Positions 35,651 through 45,127 of a stretch of 64,000 nt of DNA are shown piece by piece. How positions within the stretch are numbered: the stretch's first letter is position 1; every line of letters begins with the position of its first letter. The DNA lies in NCBI RefSeq assembly GCF_008364825.1, contig NZ_VTTO01000023.1, forward strand, positions 1 through 64,000, read 5' to 3'. The notes below the pieces were generated by a model. It searched no databases. It had not been told where the DNA came from and was given only the letters and a program-made list of their open reading frames with translations. The position numbers and the translations under genes are program-made. This DNA comes from Azospirillum sp. B21 (GTDB taxonomy: Bacteria; Pseudomonadota; Alphaproteobacteria; Azospirillales; Azospirillaceae).

Positions 35651-37156
35651 TTACATTCCCGTCGGTGCCGGCAGCGGCTTGGCCAGCGCCGGCGCCGAAG
35701 CGGAGGACAGCGGCGTCGGCGCATGGGCGGCCGGGACCGGCAGCGGCGCCGGCTTGGACAGCGGGCGCGGCGTCGACACCGGGGTGGCGGCAGCGCTACC
35801 CCCCGGATTGGCCGACATCGCGGGAGCGGCAGAACCCGACTGGCCGACGGGGGTGGAGAGGGTGGGCGGATCCTCGTAGATGTCGGGATGGACGCGCACC
35901 ACGCCGGCGGTGTCGACCGAGGCGTTCCAGTAGACGAAGCGCACGGGGATGGCGTTCGGCAGCCGGATCGTCTTGGTCTCTCCGGTGTCGAGCTGCTGGC
36001 CGATGCTGGCCGGCGTGATCTTCGCCGCACCAAGCAGCGTTTCCGCCATCATCCGGGCATCCTCCAGCCGCACGCAGCCGGAGCTGGCGGCGCGCAGGTC
36101 GCGGCTGAACAGCCGCGGATCGTTGGTGCCGTGCAGGAAGATGCCGTCGCCGTTGGTCAGGTTGAAGCGGAAGCGGCCAAGCGCGTTGTCGTCGCCCGGC
36201 TTCTGGACGATGCGGACACGGCCGGGATCGACCCCCCACCAGTTGATCGACTGCGTGTTGACGACCTCCGTCCCGTCCAGATAGACGGCGGCGTTCTTGA
36301 TGCCGGTGGTGCCCTTCTTGCGCAGGGCCGGCAGCTTGTCCTCGCTCAGCACCGTCGGCGGAACGGTCCAGGTCGGGTTGATGGTGACGCTGGTGATCTT
36401 GTCCTGCAGCAGCGGCGTCTTGCGCGACGGGCGGCCGACCACCGCGCGCATGGTGAAGCTCGGGCGGCCGTGCTCGATCAGGGTTACCGACTGGCCGGGC
36501 AGGTTGACCAGAACGGTGGTCTCGGGGATGGAGGCCTGCTGCGCCCGCATCGCCGCCGCGGCGCGGCGCAGAAGCGCGACGGTCTGGGCGGGGGTGCGGT
36601 CCATCGCCTGCCGCGTCACCTCGCCCACCTTGCCGTCGGGCTGCAGCCCTTCCGCCAGCTGGAAGGCGCGCACGGCGGTCTCGACATCGTCGTTGAAGCT
36701 GTCGGTCCACTTGTCGGCGGGCAGGAAGCCCAGCTCGATCAGGCGGCGCGACACCCGGCCGACGCGGTCGGCCAGCGGCGAGCGCACGGTGATGACCACC
36801 GGCGGTGCCGGTTCCACCGGTTCCAGGCCGGGCAGGGTGGGGGCCTGGGCCTGCTGGACCTCCGCCGGCGGCAACTCCACCGCCGGGGCGACGCTCTCGA
36901 TCATGCCGCCGTCGCCCTTCTTGACGACGGCGCCATAGCCGATGCGGGTGGCCTGCACCTTGGGCGCGTTCTGGATTTCCAGCGCGCGCCGTTCCAGCGC
37001 CGCGGCCCAGCCGGCGACCAGCGGAGGCTTGGCGGCCTGCGCCGCCTCCTTCTGCGGTGCGGCCAGCGCAGGACCGCTCAGGATGACGCCGACCAGCCCG
37101 CCGACCATGCAGAGGGCGGCGGAGCGGCGGGAGATCAGGCGGCGGTGATCATGCAT
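35651..37156 (-). CDS. L,D-transpeptidase of the YcbB type
   Basis: A 501-residue periplasmic enzyme that makes 3-3 cross-links in peptidoglycan or attaches proteins to it. Residues 1-32 are a signal peptide (SAALCMVGGLVGVILSGPALA). A peptidoglycan-binding helix bundle lies near 130-190 (GFLPADKWTDSFNDDVETAVRAFQ). The YkuD catalytic domain follows (about 215-400), with His342 in LHGTND and catalytic Cys361 in SSGCVRLED. The last 100 residues are Pro/Ala-rich. The ATG at 37156 is chosen because the signal peptide begins there; a longer frame to 37279 adds charged residues with no purpose. The gene is convergent with fdsD and divergent from urtA. Confidence 0.88.
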   Translation of the reverse strand: MHDHRRLISRRSAALCMVGGLVGVILSGPALAAPQKEAAQAAKPPLVAGWAAALERRALEIQNAPKVQATRIGYGAVVKKGDGGMIESVAPAVELPPAEVQQAQAPTLPGLEPVEPAPPVVITVRSPLADRVGRVSRRLIELGFLPADKWTDSFNDDVETAVRAFQLAEGLQPDGKVGEVTRQAMDRTPAQTVALLRRAAAAMRAQQASIPETTVLVNLPGQSVTLIEHGRPSFTMRAVVGRPSRKTPLLQDKITSVTINPTWTVPPTVLSEDKLPALRKKGTTGIKNAAVYLDGTEVVNTQSINWWGVDPGRVRIVQKPGDDNALGRFRFNLTNGDGIFLHGTNDPRLFSRDLRAASSGCVRLEDARMMAETLLGAAKITPASIGQQLDTGETKTIRLPNAIPVRFVYWNASVDTAGVVRVHPDIYEDPPTLSTPVGQSGSAAPAMSANPGGSAAATPVSTPRPLSKPAPLPVPAAHAPTPLSSASAPALAKPLPAPTGM

Positions 37157-37511
37157 GGCGATGGGACCGGAACGTGAACGGATAGGATCGAGCGCTGTAT
37201 CCTTCAGCGAGCCACCCGGGATCCGCAAGCGACATTTGGTGTCGTCAGCTCTGCTGTTCACACTGTTGCTCCCGTGCATCGCCGCGTCACTCGCAGGCGC
37301 CCATCATCGTTACACGCGTTCATCAGACAGGTGGACGCCGCCGCATCGGTTTTATTCCGAACCGCCGCCGGTGGTACCGCCTGAAATGCTCGGGCGTGGC
37401 CGTATGTGTCATTTGACGTAGATACGGTCTTTCGCATGCGCGGTAGCCTTTCTTCCGACGATGTGGCGAAGCCCCGGAGCAACCGGGGTGCCAAAGGAAG
37501 GGGGCAACTTC
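37157..37511. other. Divergent control region of L,D-transpeptidase and urtABCDE
   Basis: About 355 bases with no gene. It should hold promoters in both directions. The only defined structure I see is a hairpin close to the urtA start (37472-37488). No repeat element of the GC-rich family is present. Confidence 0.5.
37472..37488 (+). promoter_or_regulatory. Hairpin in the urtA leader
   Basis: CCCCGG-AGCAA-CCGGGG would form in the urtA mRNA about 25 bases before its ATG, just before the GGAAGGGGG Shine-Dalgarno. It may affect translation. It does not match a riboswitch class that I know. Confidence 0.35.
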
Positions 37512-38819
37512 ATGCGGACCAAGCAACTGACGTCGAGCTTCGGGATCAGCGCGCTGGCCGGTCTGGCCATGGGCGCGATGGCTGCGATGTCCGCGCCGGC
37601 GATGGCGCAGGACACGATCAAGGTGGGCATCCTGCATTCCCTGTCCGGCACGATGGCGATCAGCGAGACGACGCTCAAGGACGTCATGCTGATGCTGATC
37701 GACGAACAGAACAAGAAGGGCGGCCTGCTGGGCAAGAAGCTGGAGCCGGTGGTGGTCGATCCCGCCTCCAACTGGCCGCTGTTCGCCGAAAAGGCGCGCG
37801 AGCTGATCAGCAAGGACAAGGTGTCGGCCGTGTTCGGCTGCTGGACCTCGGTCAGCCGCAAGTCGGTGCTGCCGGTGTTCGAGGAGCTGAACAACATCCT
37901 CTTCTACCCGGTCCAGTATGAGGGCGAGGAGTCCTCCCGCAACGTCTTCTACACCGGCGCCGCCCCCAACCAGCAGGCGGTCCCGGCCGTCGATTACCTG
38001 ATGGAGAAGGAGAAGGTCCAACGCTGGGTGCTGGCCGGCACCGACTACGTCTATCCGCGCACGACCAACAAGATCCTCGAAGCCTACCTGAAGAGCAAGG
38101 GCGTCAAGCCCGAGGACATCATGATCAACTACACGCCGTTCGGTCATTCCGATTGGCAGTCGATCGTGGCGGACATCAAGAAGTTCGGGTCGGCCGGCAA
38201 GAAGACCGCCGTCGTCTCCACCATCAACGGCGACGCCAACGTTCCCTTCTACAAGGAACTGGGCAACCAGGGCGTGAAGGCGCAGGACATCCCGGTCGTC
38301 GCCTTCTCGGTCGGCGAGGAAGAGCTGGCCGGCATCGACACCAAGCCGCTGCTGGGCCATCTGGCCGCCTGGAACTACTTCCAGTCGGTCGAGACGCCGT
38401 CGAACAGCGACTTCATCAAGGCCTGGAAGGCCTACACCAAGAACGACAAGCGCGTTACCAACGACCCGATGGAAGCCCACTACATCGGCTTCAACATGTG
38501 GGTGAAGGCGGTCGAGGCGGCCGGCACCACCGAGCCGGACAAGGTCATCGACGCCATGGTCGGCGTGTCGGTCCCCAACCTGACCGGCGGTTACTCGGCG
38601 ATGCTGCCGAACCACCACATCACCAAGCCGGTCCTGATCGGCGAAGTGCAGGAGAACGGCCAGTTCGACGTCGTTTCCAAGACCCCGGGCCTGGTCCCCG
38701 GCGACGAGTGGTCGGACTATCTGCCGGACAGCAAGGACCTGATCGCCGACTGGCGCAAGCCGATGTCCTGCGGCAACTTCAACGTGAAGACCGGCAAGTG
38801 CGGCGGCAAGGGGTCGTGA
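37512..38819 (+). CDS. urtA: Urea ABC transporter substrate-binding protein
   Basis: A 435-residue periplasmic protein that binds urea for uptake. Residues 1-33 are a signal peptide ending in APAMAQ. The body carries UrtA hallmarks: DTIKVGILHSLSGTMAISE, VFGCWTSVSRKSVLPVFEE, NILFYPVQYEGEE, and AGTDYVYPRTTNKI. The ATG at 37512 follows GGAAGGGGGC. It heads urtABCDE; a REP-like repeat of 128 bases separates it from urtB. Urea uptake genes are usually induced by nitrogen limitation; no NtrC site was identified. Confidence 0.96.
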   Translation: MRTKQLTSSFGISALAGLAMGAMAAMSAPAMAQDTIKVGILHSLSGTMAISETTLKDVMLMLIDEQNKKGGLLGKKLEPVVVDPASNWPLFAEKARELISKDKVSAVFGCWTSVSRKSVLPVFEELNNILFYPVQYEGEESSRNVFYTGAAPNQQAVPAVDYLMEKEKVQRWVLAGTDYVYPRTTNKILEAYLKSKGVKPEDIMINYTPFGHSDWQSIVADIKKFGSAGKKTAVVSTINGDANVPFYKELGNQGVKAQDIPVVAFSVGEEELAGIDTKPLLGHLAAWNYFQSVETPSNSDFIKAWKAYTKNDKRVTNDPMEAHYIGFNMWVKAVEAAGTTEPDKVIDAMVGVSVPNLTGGYSAMLPNHHITKPVLIGEVQENGQFDVVSKTPGLVPGDEWSDYLPDSKDLIADWRKPMSCGNFNVKTGKCGGKGS

Positions 38820-38850
38820 GGGCTGGTGTCCGTCCTCTGATTTGAGTGGT

Positions 38851-38978
38851 CGCGACGCTTGCCCCACCCCGACCCTCCCCCGCTCTCGGCCGATCGAAGG
38901 TCGGTCCGACGCAAGGGAGGGAGAGATCCCCTCCCCCGCCCAGCGGGGGAGGGTTAGGGTGGGGGCAAGCGTTTCGCG
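38851..38978. repeat. GC-rich nested inverted repeat (REP-like), copy 2
   Basis: The outer arms CGCGACGCTTGCCCC and GGGGCAAGCGTTTCGCG pair except for two bases; within them are ACCCTCCCCC/GGGGGAGGGT arms and GGCCGA/GTCGGTCC in the middle. It lies between urtA and urtB, where it may shape the mRNA and allow more UrtA than permease to be made, a common arrangement for transporters. Confidence 0.8.
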
Positions 38979-39010
38979 TTGTTAGACACCCCCGCACCGA
39001 AGGACCCGCG

Positions 39011-40648
39011 ATGCGACGCGCTCTCCGCTGGCTGATGGCGCTCTGTGTGGTGGTCGCCACATCAACCGCCGCCTATGCCGCCGACCCCCGAGCAATTGAT
39101 TTGCGCCCGCTCGTCCAGGCCCTGGGCAGCGGCGGCTATTCCGGAACCGAAAAGGCCCTGGCGCAACTGTCGGAGGCCGGTGACCCCGCCGCCGTGCCGG
39201 TGATCGAGGCGCTCCAGGCCGGCGACCTCCATGTGCGCAAGGCCGACGGCGCCGTCGTCATCGCCCGCAAGGCCGGCGACGCCTTCACCCTGACCGACCC
39301 GCTGACCCGCGCCGCGCTCGGCGATGCGCCGGCCGCCGCGGTCGAGAAGATCCGCATCAACAATGCGCTCCGCCGCGCCATCAGCGCCTCGCTCGGTGCG
39401 CTCACCCTGATGAGCCCAGATGCCGGTGTCCGCCGCTCCGCCGCCGATGCGGTGTTCAAGAGCCGCGACGCCTCTGCGCTGGAGACGCTGAGCGCCGCCA
39501 TCGCCAAGGAGCAGGACAAGGGCATCCGCGCCGCCATGGAGCAGGCGCGTGCCGCCATCCTGCTGACCGGCGAGGCCGCGTCGAAGATGACCGACGCCGA
39601 AATCCAGGCGGCGACCGACACGCTGACCGCCCGTGGCGACCGCGACGCGCTGGTCCTGCTGAACATGGTCGCCGGCTCCGGCGCGTCGGACATCACCAAG
39701 CGGTCGGCCGCCGCCGCCGTCTCCACCCTGGAACAGAAGCTGGCCTTCTGGGCTGCGCTGCAGAATCTCTGGTATGGGCTGTCGCTGGGCTCGGTGCTGC
39801 TGCTGGCCGCCATCGGGCTGGCCGTCACCTTCGGCGTGATGGGCGTCATCAACATGGCCCATGGCGAGATGGTGATGATCGGCGCCTACACCACTTTCAT
39901 GGTGCAGGAGGCCTTCCGCGCCTACGCTCCCGGCCTGTTCGACCTGTCGATCCTGGTGGCGCTGCCTGCCGCCTTCCTCGTCTCCGGCGGCGTCGGCATC
40001 ATCATCGAGCGCAGCGTGATCCGCTGGCTCTATGGCCGTCCGCTGGAAACGCTGCTCGCCACCTGGGGCCTGTCGCTGGCGCTCCAGCAGGCCGTCCGCT
40101 CCATCTTCGGCCCGACCAACCGCGAGGTCGGCGCGCCCAGCTGGATGTCCGGCGCCTTCGAACTGGGCGGCTTGACCATCACCTACGGCCGGCTGTGGAT
40201 CGTCATCTTCGCCTTCACCGTCTTCGCGGCCCTGCTGGTGGCTCTGAAGCGCACCTGGTTCGGCCTGTCGATCCGCGCCGTGACGCAGAACCGGCCGATG
40301 GCCAACGCCATGGGCATCCGCACCGCGCGGGTCGATGCGCTGACCTTCGGGCTCGGCTCCGGCATCGCCGGGCTGGCCGGGGTGGCGCTGAGCCAGATCG
40401 ACAATGTCAGCCCGAACCTGGGGCAGGGCTACATCATCGACAGCTTCATGGTCGTGGTGTTCGGCGGGGTGGGCAACCTGTGGGGCACGCTGGTCGGCGC
40501 GCTGACGCTGGGCTCCATCAACAAGTTTCTGGAGCCCTATGCCGGTGCGGTGCTGGGCAAGATCCTGGTGCTGATCTTCATCATCCTGTTCATCCAACGG
40601 CGTCCGCGCGGCCTGTTCGCGCTGAAGGGCCGCTCGGTGGAGGCCTGA
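39011..40648 (+). CDS. urtB: Urea ABC transporter permease UrtB
   Basis: A 545-residue inner-membrane permease. Signal-like residues 1-25 (RWLMALCVVVATSTAAYAA) are followed by the UrtB-specific periplasmic domain (about 30-250), rich in Ala and charged residues, and then the LivH-like permease with about eight membrane segments starting at LWYGLSLGSVLLLAAIGLAVTFG. GVMGVINMAHGEMVMIGAYTT and SQIDNVSPNLGQGYIIDSFMVVVFGGVGNLWGT are family signatures. The ATG at 39011 gives the signal; upstream frame is the repeat element. Three bases separate its stop from urtC. Confidence 0.94.
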   Translation: MRRALRWLMALCVVVATSTAAYAADPRAIDLRPLVQALGSGGYSGTEKALAQLSEAGDPAAVPVIEALQAGDLHVRKADGAVVIARKAGDAFTLTDPLTRAALGDAPAAAVEKIRINNALRRAISASLGALTLMSPDAGVRRSAADAVFKSRDASALETLSAAIAKEQDKGIRAAMEQARAAILLTGEAASKMTDAEIQAATDTLTARGDRDALVLLNMVAGSGASDITKRSAAAAVSTLEQKLAFWAALQNLWYGLSLGSVLLLAAIGLAVTFGVMGVINMAHGEMVMIGAYTTFMVQEAFRAYAPGLFDLSILVALPAAFLVSGGVGIIIERSVIRWLYGRPLETLLATWGLSLALQQAVRSIFGPTNREVGAPSWMSGAFELGGLTITYGRLWIVIFAFTVFAALLVALKRTWFGLSIRAVTQNRPMANAMGIRTARVDALTFGLGSGIAGLAGVALSQIDNVSPNLGQGYIIDSFMVVVFGGVGNLWGTLVGALTLGSINKFLEPYAGAVLGKILVLIFIILFIQRRPRGLFALKGRSVEA

Positions 40649-40651
40649 CCG

Positions 40652-41815
40652 ATGTTGCTGCGCTTTTTCCTGATGGGGCTGGACCGAAAGGCCGGAATCG
40701 TCCTGACGATCCTCGCCATCCTGGCGGTGGCCGTCCCGGTGATGACGCTGTGGGTGCCGGCGGACTCGCCCTTCCACCTGTCGGTCTTCACCGTCTCGCT
40801 GCTGGGCAAATACCTGTGCTTCGCGTTGCTGGCGCTGGCGCTGGATCTGGTGTGGGGTTATTGCGGCATCCTGTCGCTCGGCCATGCAGCCTTCTTCGCG
40901 CTCGGCGGCTATGCCATGGGCATGTACCTGATGCGGCAGATCGGCCCGCGCGGCGTCTACGGCAACCCGGAACTGCCCGACTTCATGGTCTTCCTGAACT
41001 GGACGGAACTGCCCTGGTACTGGTGGGGCTTCGACCAGTTCTGGTTCGCGGCGCTGATGGTGCTGGTGGTGCCGGGCGCGCTGGCCTTCGCCTTCGGTTG
41101 GTTCGCCTTCCGCAGCCGCGTCACCGGCGTCTACCTGTCGATCATCACCCAGGCGCTGACCTTTGCCCTGCTGCTGGCCTTCTTCCGCAACGACATGGGC
41201 TTCGGCGGCAACAACGGCCTGACCGACTTCAAGGACATCCTCGGCTACGACATCCAGGCCGATACCACCCGCGTCGCGCTGTTCGTGGCGACGGTCGCTG
41301 CACTGGCGCTCTCCTACATGATCGCGTCCGGCGTCATTGCGTCCAAGCTGGGCAAGGTGCTGGTGGCCCTGCGCGACGCCGAAAGCCGCGTCCGCTTCAT
41401 GGGCTACGACACCGAAAGCTACAAGCTGTTCGCCTGGAGCCTGTCTGCCTGCATGGCCGGCGTGGCTGGCGCCCTCTACGTCCCGCAGGTCGGCATCATC
41501 AACCCATCGGAATTCGCCCCGGCCAGCTCGATCGAGGCGGTGATCTGGGTCGCGGTCGGCGGGCGCGGTACGCTGGCCGGTGGCATCCTCGGCGCGGTGC
41601 TGGTCAACATGGGCAAGAGCTATTTCACCGGCGCCCTGCCGGAACTGTGGCTGTTCGCGCTCGGCGGCCTGTTCGTGGCGGTCACCCTGTTCCTGCCCAA
41701 GGGCCTGCTGGGGCTGTGGGGCCAGCTGACCGCGAAGCTTCCCCGCCGCAACAAGGCCTCGCCCCTTCCCAACGCCCAACCTGCAAACCAGACCGCTGGC
41801 CAGAAGGGAGCCTGA
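40652..41815 (+). CDS. urtC: Urea ABC transporter permease UrtC
   Basis: A 387-residue inner-membrane permease of the LivM type that pairs with UrtB. It has about eight to ten hydrophobic segments and the signatures LDLVWGYCGILSLGHAAFFALGGYAMG and VALRDAESRVRFMGYDTESYKLFAW. It has the usual length for UrtC. Its C-terminal end, with a lysine- and arginine-rich tail, faces the cytoplasm. It starts three bases after urtB and three bases before urtD. Confidence 0.95.
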   Translation: MLLRFFLMGLDRKAGIVLTILAILAVAVPVMTLWVPADSPFHLSVFTVSLLGKYLCFALLALALDLVWGYCGILSLGHAAFFALGGYAMGMYLMRQIGPRGVYGNPELPDFMVFLNWTELPWYWWGFDQFWFAALMVLVVPGALAFAFGWFAFRSRVTGVYLSIITQALTFALLLAFFRNDMGFGGNNGLTDFKDILGYDIQADTTRVALFVATVAALALSYMIASGVIASKLGKVLVALRDAESRVRFMGYDTESYKLFAWSLSACMAGVAGALYVPQVGIINPSEFAPASSIEAVIWVAVGGRGTLAGGILGAVLVNMGKSYFTGALPELWLFALGGLFVAVTLFLPKGLLGLWGQLTAKLPRRNKASPLPNAQPANQTAGQKGA

Positions 41816-41818
41816 CCC

Positions 41819-42565
<747 letters not shown>

Positions 42566-42576
42566 CGGGAGCCACC

Positions 42577-43275
42577 ATGATGCTGGATATTCGTTCCCTC
42601 GATCTGCATTACGGCGCCGCACAGGCCCTGCGCGGCGTTTCCATGAAGGCCGAAATCGGCAAGGTCACCTGTCTGGTCGGCCGCAACGGTGTCGGCAAAT
42701 CCAGCCTGCTGCGCGCCATCGTCGGGCTGAAGCCGGTGTCCGGCGGTTCCATCGGCTGGGACGGCGCCGACGTGACGAAGATGGCGCCGGCCGACCGGGC
42801 GCGCCGCGGCATCGCCTATGTGCCGCAAGGGCGCGAGATCTTCCCGCTGTTGACGGTGCGGGAAAACCTGCTGACCGGCTACGCTCCGCTGCCGCGGTCG
42901 CAACGCTCCATCCCCGACGAGGTGTTCGAGCTGTTCCCGGTGTTGAAATCCATGCTGGAGCGCCGCGGCGGCGACCTGTCCGGCGGTCAGCAGCAGCAGC
43001 TCGCCATCGGCCGCGCCCTGGTGACGCGCCCGCGCCTGCTGGTTCTGGACGAGCCGACCGAGGGTATCCAGCCATCCATCATCAAGGACATCGGCCGCGC
43101 CATCTCCTACCTGCGCGACAAGGGCACCATGGCGATCCTGCTGGTGGAGCAGTATTTCGACTTCGCCCGCGACCTTGCCGACGACTGGGTGGTGATGGAG
43201 CGCGGCGAGGTGATGCTGTCCGGTCCGCGCAACGGCCTGGACGAGCAGGAGGTGCGCAAGTACCTGACGGTATAA
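42577..43275 (+). CDS. urtE: Urea ABC transporter ATPase UrtE
   Basis: A 232-residue ABC ATPase of the LivF type. Walker A is GRNGVGKSS, the signature LSGGQQQQLAIGRAL, and Walker B LLVLDEPTEGIQPS, with the switch His absent from the next strand and ILLVEQYFDFA in its place. It is the last gene of urtABCDE and is followed by a hairpin terminator. ATG 42577 follows GGGAGCC; the second ATG, three bases later, is equally possible. Confidence 0.95.
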   Translation: MMLDIRSLDLHYGAAQALRGVSMKAEIGKVTCLVGRNGVGKSSLLRAIVGLKPVSGGSIGWDGADVTKMAPADRARRGIAYVPQGREIFPLLTVRENLLTGYAPLPRSQRSIPDEVFELFPVLKSMLERRGGDLSGGQQQQLAIGRALVTRPRLLVLDEPTEGIQPSIIKDIGRAISYLRDKGTMAILLVEQYFDFARDLADDWVVMERGEVMLSGPRNGLDEQEVRKYLTV

Positions 43276-43347
43276 TGCCGATGGCCGCGATCTTCGGCCG
43301 GTGAACTGCGGAATATTCGGCCTTCCATTGCGTCCTTGGTCCATCGG

Positions 43348-43370
43348 GCCTGCCGTCCGGCGGGCTTGTT
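43348..43370 (+). terminator. Probable terminator of the urt operon
   Basis: A stem GCCTGCC/GGCGGGC with one G-U pair and loop GTCC is followed by TTGTTTC, 73 bases after urtE. It lies just before the next gene's start, so it would act as an attenuator if that gene is read from further upstream. Confidence 0.5.
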
Positions 43371-43387
43371 TCGGGAGGAACTGCGCA

Positions 43388-43783
43388 ATGAAGTTCGCAA
43401 TCCGTGCTAGCGTCGCCGCCGTCGGCCTGGGGGCCGTCCTGTTCGCCGCCCCGGCCTTCGCTCAGGAAAAAGAACCGGCCATGATGGGGAAGACCGCGAT
43501 GGGTCCCGTCCTGACCGATGCGAAGGGCATGACGCTCTACGTCTTCGACAAGGATACGGCGGGCAAGTCGGCCTGCAATGGGCCTTGCGCGACGAACTGG
43601 CCGCCGCTGATGGCTCCCGCCTCCGCCAAGCCGATGGGCAAATACACCGTCGTCACCCGCGACGACGGATCCCGGCAATGGGCCTACGACGGCAAGCCGC
43701 TCTACACCTGGGCCAAGGACGCCAAGCCCGGCGACACCACCGGTGACGGGGTGAACAACGTCTGGCACGTGGCGAAGCCGTAA
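43388..43783 (+). CDS. Small secreted protein of the COG4315 family
   Basis: A 131-residue periplasmic protein with a signal peptide ending near APAFAQ and two repeats of the secreted family PF03640: LTDAKGMTLYVFDKDTAGKSACNGPCATNWPPL and YDGKPLYTWAKDAKPGDTTGDGVNNVWHV. The paired cysteines in CNGPC are typical. Its function is not known; some relatives are membrane-linked and respond to oxidative or copper stress. ATG 43388 follows GGGAGGAAC. It stands alone, after the urt terminator. Confidence 0.85.
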   Translation: MKFAIRASVAAVGLGAVLFAAPAFAQEKEPAMMGKTAMGPVLTDAKGMTLYVFDKDTAGKSACNGPCATNWPPLMAPASAKPMGKYTVVTRDDGSRQWAYDGKPLYTWAKDAKPGDTTGDGVNNVWHVAKP

Positions 43784-43970
43784 CGTCCGTTCCATCGCGG
43801 CGTCACGGCGACGGTCGCTCAGCGCCGGGACGCCGTGTTCGTCGGGAGCATACTTATCCGGTCGAGGTAATGCGCAAACGTCGACTTGGCGGGCAGTGCT
43901 CTTTAAAGGTCGTTAAGGATCGAAACCGCATGATGGCGTCACCGTCATCTTGCTCATGGAGCAGCAGGCC

Positions 43971-44123
43971 ATGTCGATCTACAACGCCACCTCTTTCGAA
44001 GCCGCCCCGTCCGCCGAGCCAAAAATCCGCAAGATGCGCGGTTTGCCGCGTCTGGCCGTGTGGACGGTGATGATCGGCGCCCCGTGGGTGGTGATCGTGC
44101 AGGCGGTGCGCCTGATCTTCTGA
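43971..44123 (+). CDS. Small membrane protein
   Basis: A 50-residue protein too short for the usual length cut-offs. A GGAG stretch lies 9-12 bases before the ATG at 43971. The first half is polar (about 25 residues, with PKIRKMRGL), and residues 26-50 form a single membrane helix, RLAVWTVMIGAPWVVIVQAVRLIF. It lies in the gap between the COG4315 gene and the convergent acid phosphatase and shows clean codon use. Nothing in its sequence identifies a function. Confidence 0.55.
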   Translation: MSIYNATSFEAAPSAEPKIRKMRGLPRLAVWTVMIGAPWVVIVQAVRLIF

Positions 44124-44162
44124 GAGTTCATCTCAGACCGGCGCACCCCCTACCTTACGTGC

Positions 44163-45056
44163 TTACTGGGTCTGCGCCACCCAGGGTTCCAGCGCACCGA
44201 TTTTCTTGGCCCGCTTTTCGTCGGCCGAGAGTTTGAAATTGTGACCGTAGGGCGCGCTCTCGAACGAGCCGTAGCCGGGATTGGCCAGCATCAGCCAGTC
44301 GCGTCCGAAATGCTCCTTCGCCGCCTCGTAAGCTTTCAGCCGCTCCGCGTCGCTGCCGTTGTAGGCGTCGGAGAAGTCGCCGAAATTGTCGCCGAACAGC
44401 AGGACGATCCGGTAATCCTTGGCGATGGCCGCGCGCCGCGTGCTCTTGGCCGAACCCCAGTCGGGCTTTTCCTTGGACATCAGGAAGGTATCGACGTTGC
44501 CGCCCATCGGGAAGCCCAGCGCCTGCGCGTTGCGGCGGGTCGGTTCTTCCTGGTCGGCACTGCGGTTGGTGACGTAGAAGACCTTGACGCCCTTCGACTC
44601 GGCATACTGGGTGAACTCCACCGCGCCCGGCACCGCCGTCGCCTTTTCCGCCTTCACCCAGGCGTCCCAGGTCTTGGGCGAGAAGTCGGTGCCGGTGGTC
44701 ACGAGGCCGGTCTGGTAGGCGGAGTTGTCCATCGCCGTCTCGTCCAGGTCCAGCACCACGGCCGGCGGCAGATCCTGGTAATTGCCGGCCTGCTCGGTCG
44801 CCGCGGTCCAAGTCTTGTCGGCCAGCGCCTTGTCCAGCTGGATCCTGCCCAGCGCATAGACCGCCAGCGCGTTGGCCTTGTATTCGACCGACCGCTGCAT
44901 CCACAGCTCGGCGTTCAGCAGGTCGTTCTGGGGCACCGGGCCCTGTGGAGCCGGATCGGCGGCAAGGGCTGGACCGGCGAGAAGGGAGAGGACAACCGCA
45001 CCGGGCAGCAGCGACCAGCGCCCGGAACAGGCGGATTTGCGCATCGACACACCCAT
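44163..45056 (-). CDS. HAD acid phosphatase, class C / 5'-nucleotidase-like
   Basis: A 297-residue secreted phosphatase. A signal peptide ends near AGPALAA. Its active-site motif DLDET (Asp103 and Asp105) and the following NSAYQ match the haloacid dehalogenase-like acid phosphatases of class C and lipoprotein e(P4). VFYVTNRSADQEEPTRRNAQALGFP gives motif II with its Thr, and LFGDNFGDFSD the third acidic motif. It lacks a lipobox, so it is probably periplasmic rather than lipid-anchored. The start is either 45056 or MRKSAC 12 bases later. The next genes on this strand (PPOX, GST) are probably not in its operon, since 71 bases separate them. Confidence 0.88.
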   Translation of the reverse strand: MGVSMRKSACSGRWSLLPGAVVLSLLAGPALAADPAPQGPVPQNDLLNAELWMQRSVEYKANALAVYALGRIQLDKALADKTWTAATEQAGNYQDLPPAVVLDLDETAMDNSAYQTGLVTTGTDFSPKTWDAWVKAEKATAVPGAVEFTQYAESKGVKVFYVTNRSADQEEPTRRNAQALGFPMGGNVDTFLMSKEKPDWGSAKSTRRAAIAKDYRIVLLFGDNFGDFSDAYNGSDAERLKAYEAAKEHFGRDWLMLANPGYGSFESAPYGHNFKLSADEKRAKKIGALEPWVAQTQ

Positions 45057-45127
45057 CCATCAAGTGTCATGGAACCGTCATCGAAGCACAGTTTCGGGTG
45101 CTTGGCGATGGTCCAGTGACGCTTGCG

